DNA from: CAWGGS01 sp963822095
GTDB lineage: Bacteria > Desulfobacterota > Desulfobulbia > Desulfobulbales > Desulfocapsaceae
Assembly (NCBI GenBank): GCA_963822095.1
Contig: CAWGGS010000039.1
Span: 158,375 to 222,374 of the forward strand
Length of the DNA stretch: 64,000 nucleotides
Direction: 5' to 3'
Of this stretch, positions 63,517 to 64,000 are shown one piece after another. The translations under genes were made by a program, and so were the position numbers. Each line of letters begins with the position of its first letter. Position 1 is the stretch's first letter. A model generated the notes under the pieces. The model had not been told where the DNA came from. It did not search any database and saw nothing but the letters and a program-made list of their open reading frames with translations.

Positions 63517-64000
63517 CTACCATTCGACCCCCAGCATCAGACAATTTATCCCGCTCCCGATCCCTAGAAGCGCTGCTTTTTTTCCTGGACCGAATACCCG
63601 TTTCTCCATGGCCATAGCCAGGGTAATCGGTGCTGAGACGGAACCGACATTGCCTAGAAATTCCAAAGTCTCAAAATTTTTATGATGATCGAGCTCCAAG
63701 GTATTGAAAAGCATCTTGGCATGAGCGGTTCCGACCTGATGGCAACAAAAACAGTCAATATCATCCGCAGACCACCCCTTGCGTGCAGAAAAATGCCGCC
63801 AGGTAAGAGCCGCCGTCTCCACTCCCCGATGCAACAATTCTTCCGAATCGGTTGCCATGAGAACTCCGGTTTCCCTTCGATCCCCATGACAGAGGTTGGA
63901 GTGAACCGTGTTGGCACACCAAGCCCCATGAACAAGGCGAGGAAGATTTTCCGCCTCCTCGGCCCTGCACATATAAAGCCCCAGGGATCCGGATCCTATG
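63517..64000 (-). CDS. Beta-ketoacyl synthase III/OleA-like enzyme, 5' end outside window
   Basis: C-terminal 160 codons of a thiolase-fold enzyme. The frame is open to the window edge. The His of the Cys-His-Asn triad is in CCHQVGTAH near 63750. The Asn is in GNVGSVSAP. The closing LGIGSGINCLMLGVEW resembles OleA and related KAS III-like proteins more than housekeeping FabH. An in-frame ATG at 63972 would give a fragment without the active-site Cys and is not the true start. It may condense acyl-CoA or acyl-ACP chains for a long-chain ketone/olefin or secondary lipid. The truncated acyl-CoA synthetase at the other window edge is too far to link. The gene ends 34 bases before the AMMECR1 gene on the same strand. 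Confidence 0.82.
   Translation of the reverse strand, partial: IGSGSLGLYMCRAEEAENLPRLVHGAWCANTVHSNLCHGDRRETGVLMATDSEELLHRGVETAALTWRHFSARKGWSADDIDCFCCHQVGTAHAKMLFNTLELDHHKNFETLEFLGNVGSVSAPITLAMAMEKRVFGPGKKAALLGIGSGINCLMLGVEW

Noticed and set aside
1..64000. CRISPR array, tRNA, rRNA, prophage or intact insertion sequence
   Set aside because: I found no direct-repeat array, no cloverleaf-like sequence, no rRNA segment, and no transposase or phage structural gene. Only short non-coding repeats were seen.

Overview
The window looks like chromosome from an anaerobic deltaproteobacterium of the Desulfobulbales type. This is inferred from gene content, not from a database search. Supporting signs are a selenocysteine formate dehydrogenase fused to NuoG-like iron-sulfur domains, a sodium-pumping biotin decarboxylase (oadGAB), Gram-negative lipopolysaccharide genes (kdsA, kdsC, lptC), an RND efflux system, two YkgJ-type cysteine-cluster proteins, and many PAS-rich hybrid histidine kinases. 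Base composition is moderate, with AT-rich gaps between genes. I see no rRNA, tRNA, CRISPR array, phage module or intact transposase gene.

Layout. 1-1380: 3'-truncated acyl-CoA synthetase. 1677-2636: PflX-like radical SAM protein. 2633-6878: a complete polar amino-acid ABC transporter read leftward as aapJ-(hairpin)-aapQ-aapM-aapP. 7664-9760: CaiB/BaiF CoA-transferase and a metallo-beta-lactamase-fold hydrolase. 10040-13882: a three-gene envelope module with a large polytopic membrane protein, a UbiA-family enzyme resembling polyprenyl-phosphate phosphoribosyltransferase, and a HAD phosphatase. 13909-17118: a long AsmA/YhdP-like protein. 18236-21981: oadG-oadA-oadB, closed by a terminator at 22020-22054. 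22329-23141: fabI. 23320-26445: hydantoinase-family protein, zinc-ribbon peptide, YqaA-like membrane protein and YkgJ protein. 26615-33560: DedA protein and a 2038-residue secreted protein with two VWA domains.

33926-40391 is the most distinctive region. It is a leftward cluster of a five-PAS hybrid kinase, kaiC, kaiB and a REC-PAS-histidine kinase, a KaiBC timer or switch without kaiA placed between two phosphorelay proteins. It is followed by an EptA-like phosphoethanolamine transferase (40742-42394) and a Cache/PAS hybrid kinase (42768-45794). 45909-49649 is a tightly overlapping pyrG-kdsA-kdsC-lptC operon that stops before lptA, against a convergent trmO. 51482-57212 is a tripartite RND pump. 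57279-58857 holds apbE and a hot-dog thioesterase. 59585-62278 is fdhA, read through an in-frame UGA at 60644-60646 with a matching SECIS hairpin. The right end has a YkgJ protein, an AMMECR1-domain protein and a KAS III/OleA-like enzyme cut by the window edge.

The gaps hold several small non-coding repeats. Two copies of a 226-265 bp element with about 25-bp terminal inverted repeats lie at 22056-22320 and 59050-59275. A 145-bp inverted-repeat element lies at 42396-42540. A 122-bp element at 26489-26610 has a relic at 33831-33910. A 41-bp dispersed repeat occurs at 7010-7050 and 27378-27418. Several sit directly against gene ends or in a terminator, which suggests non-autonomous mobile elements.
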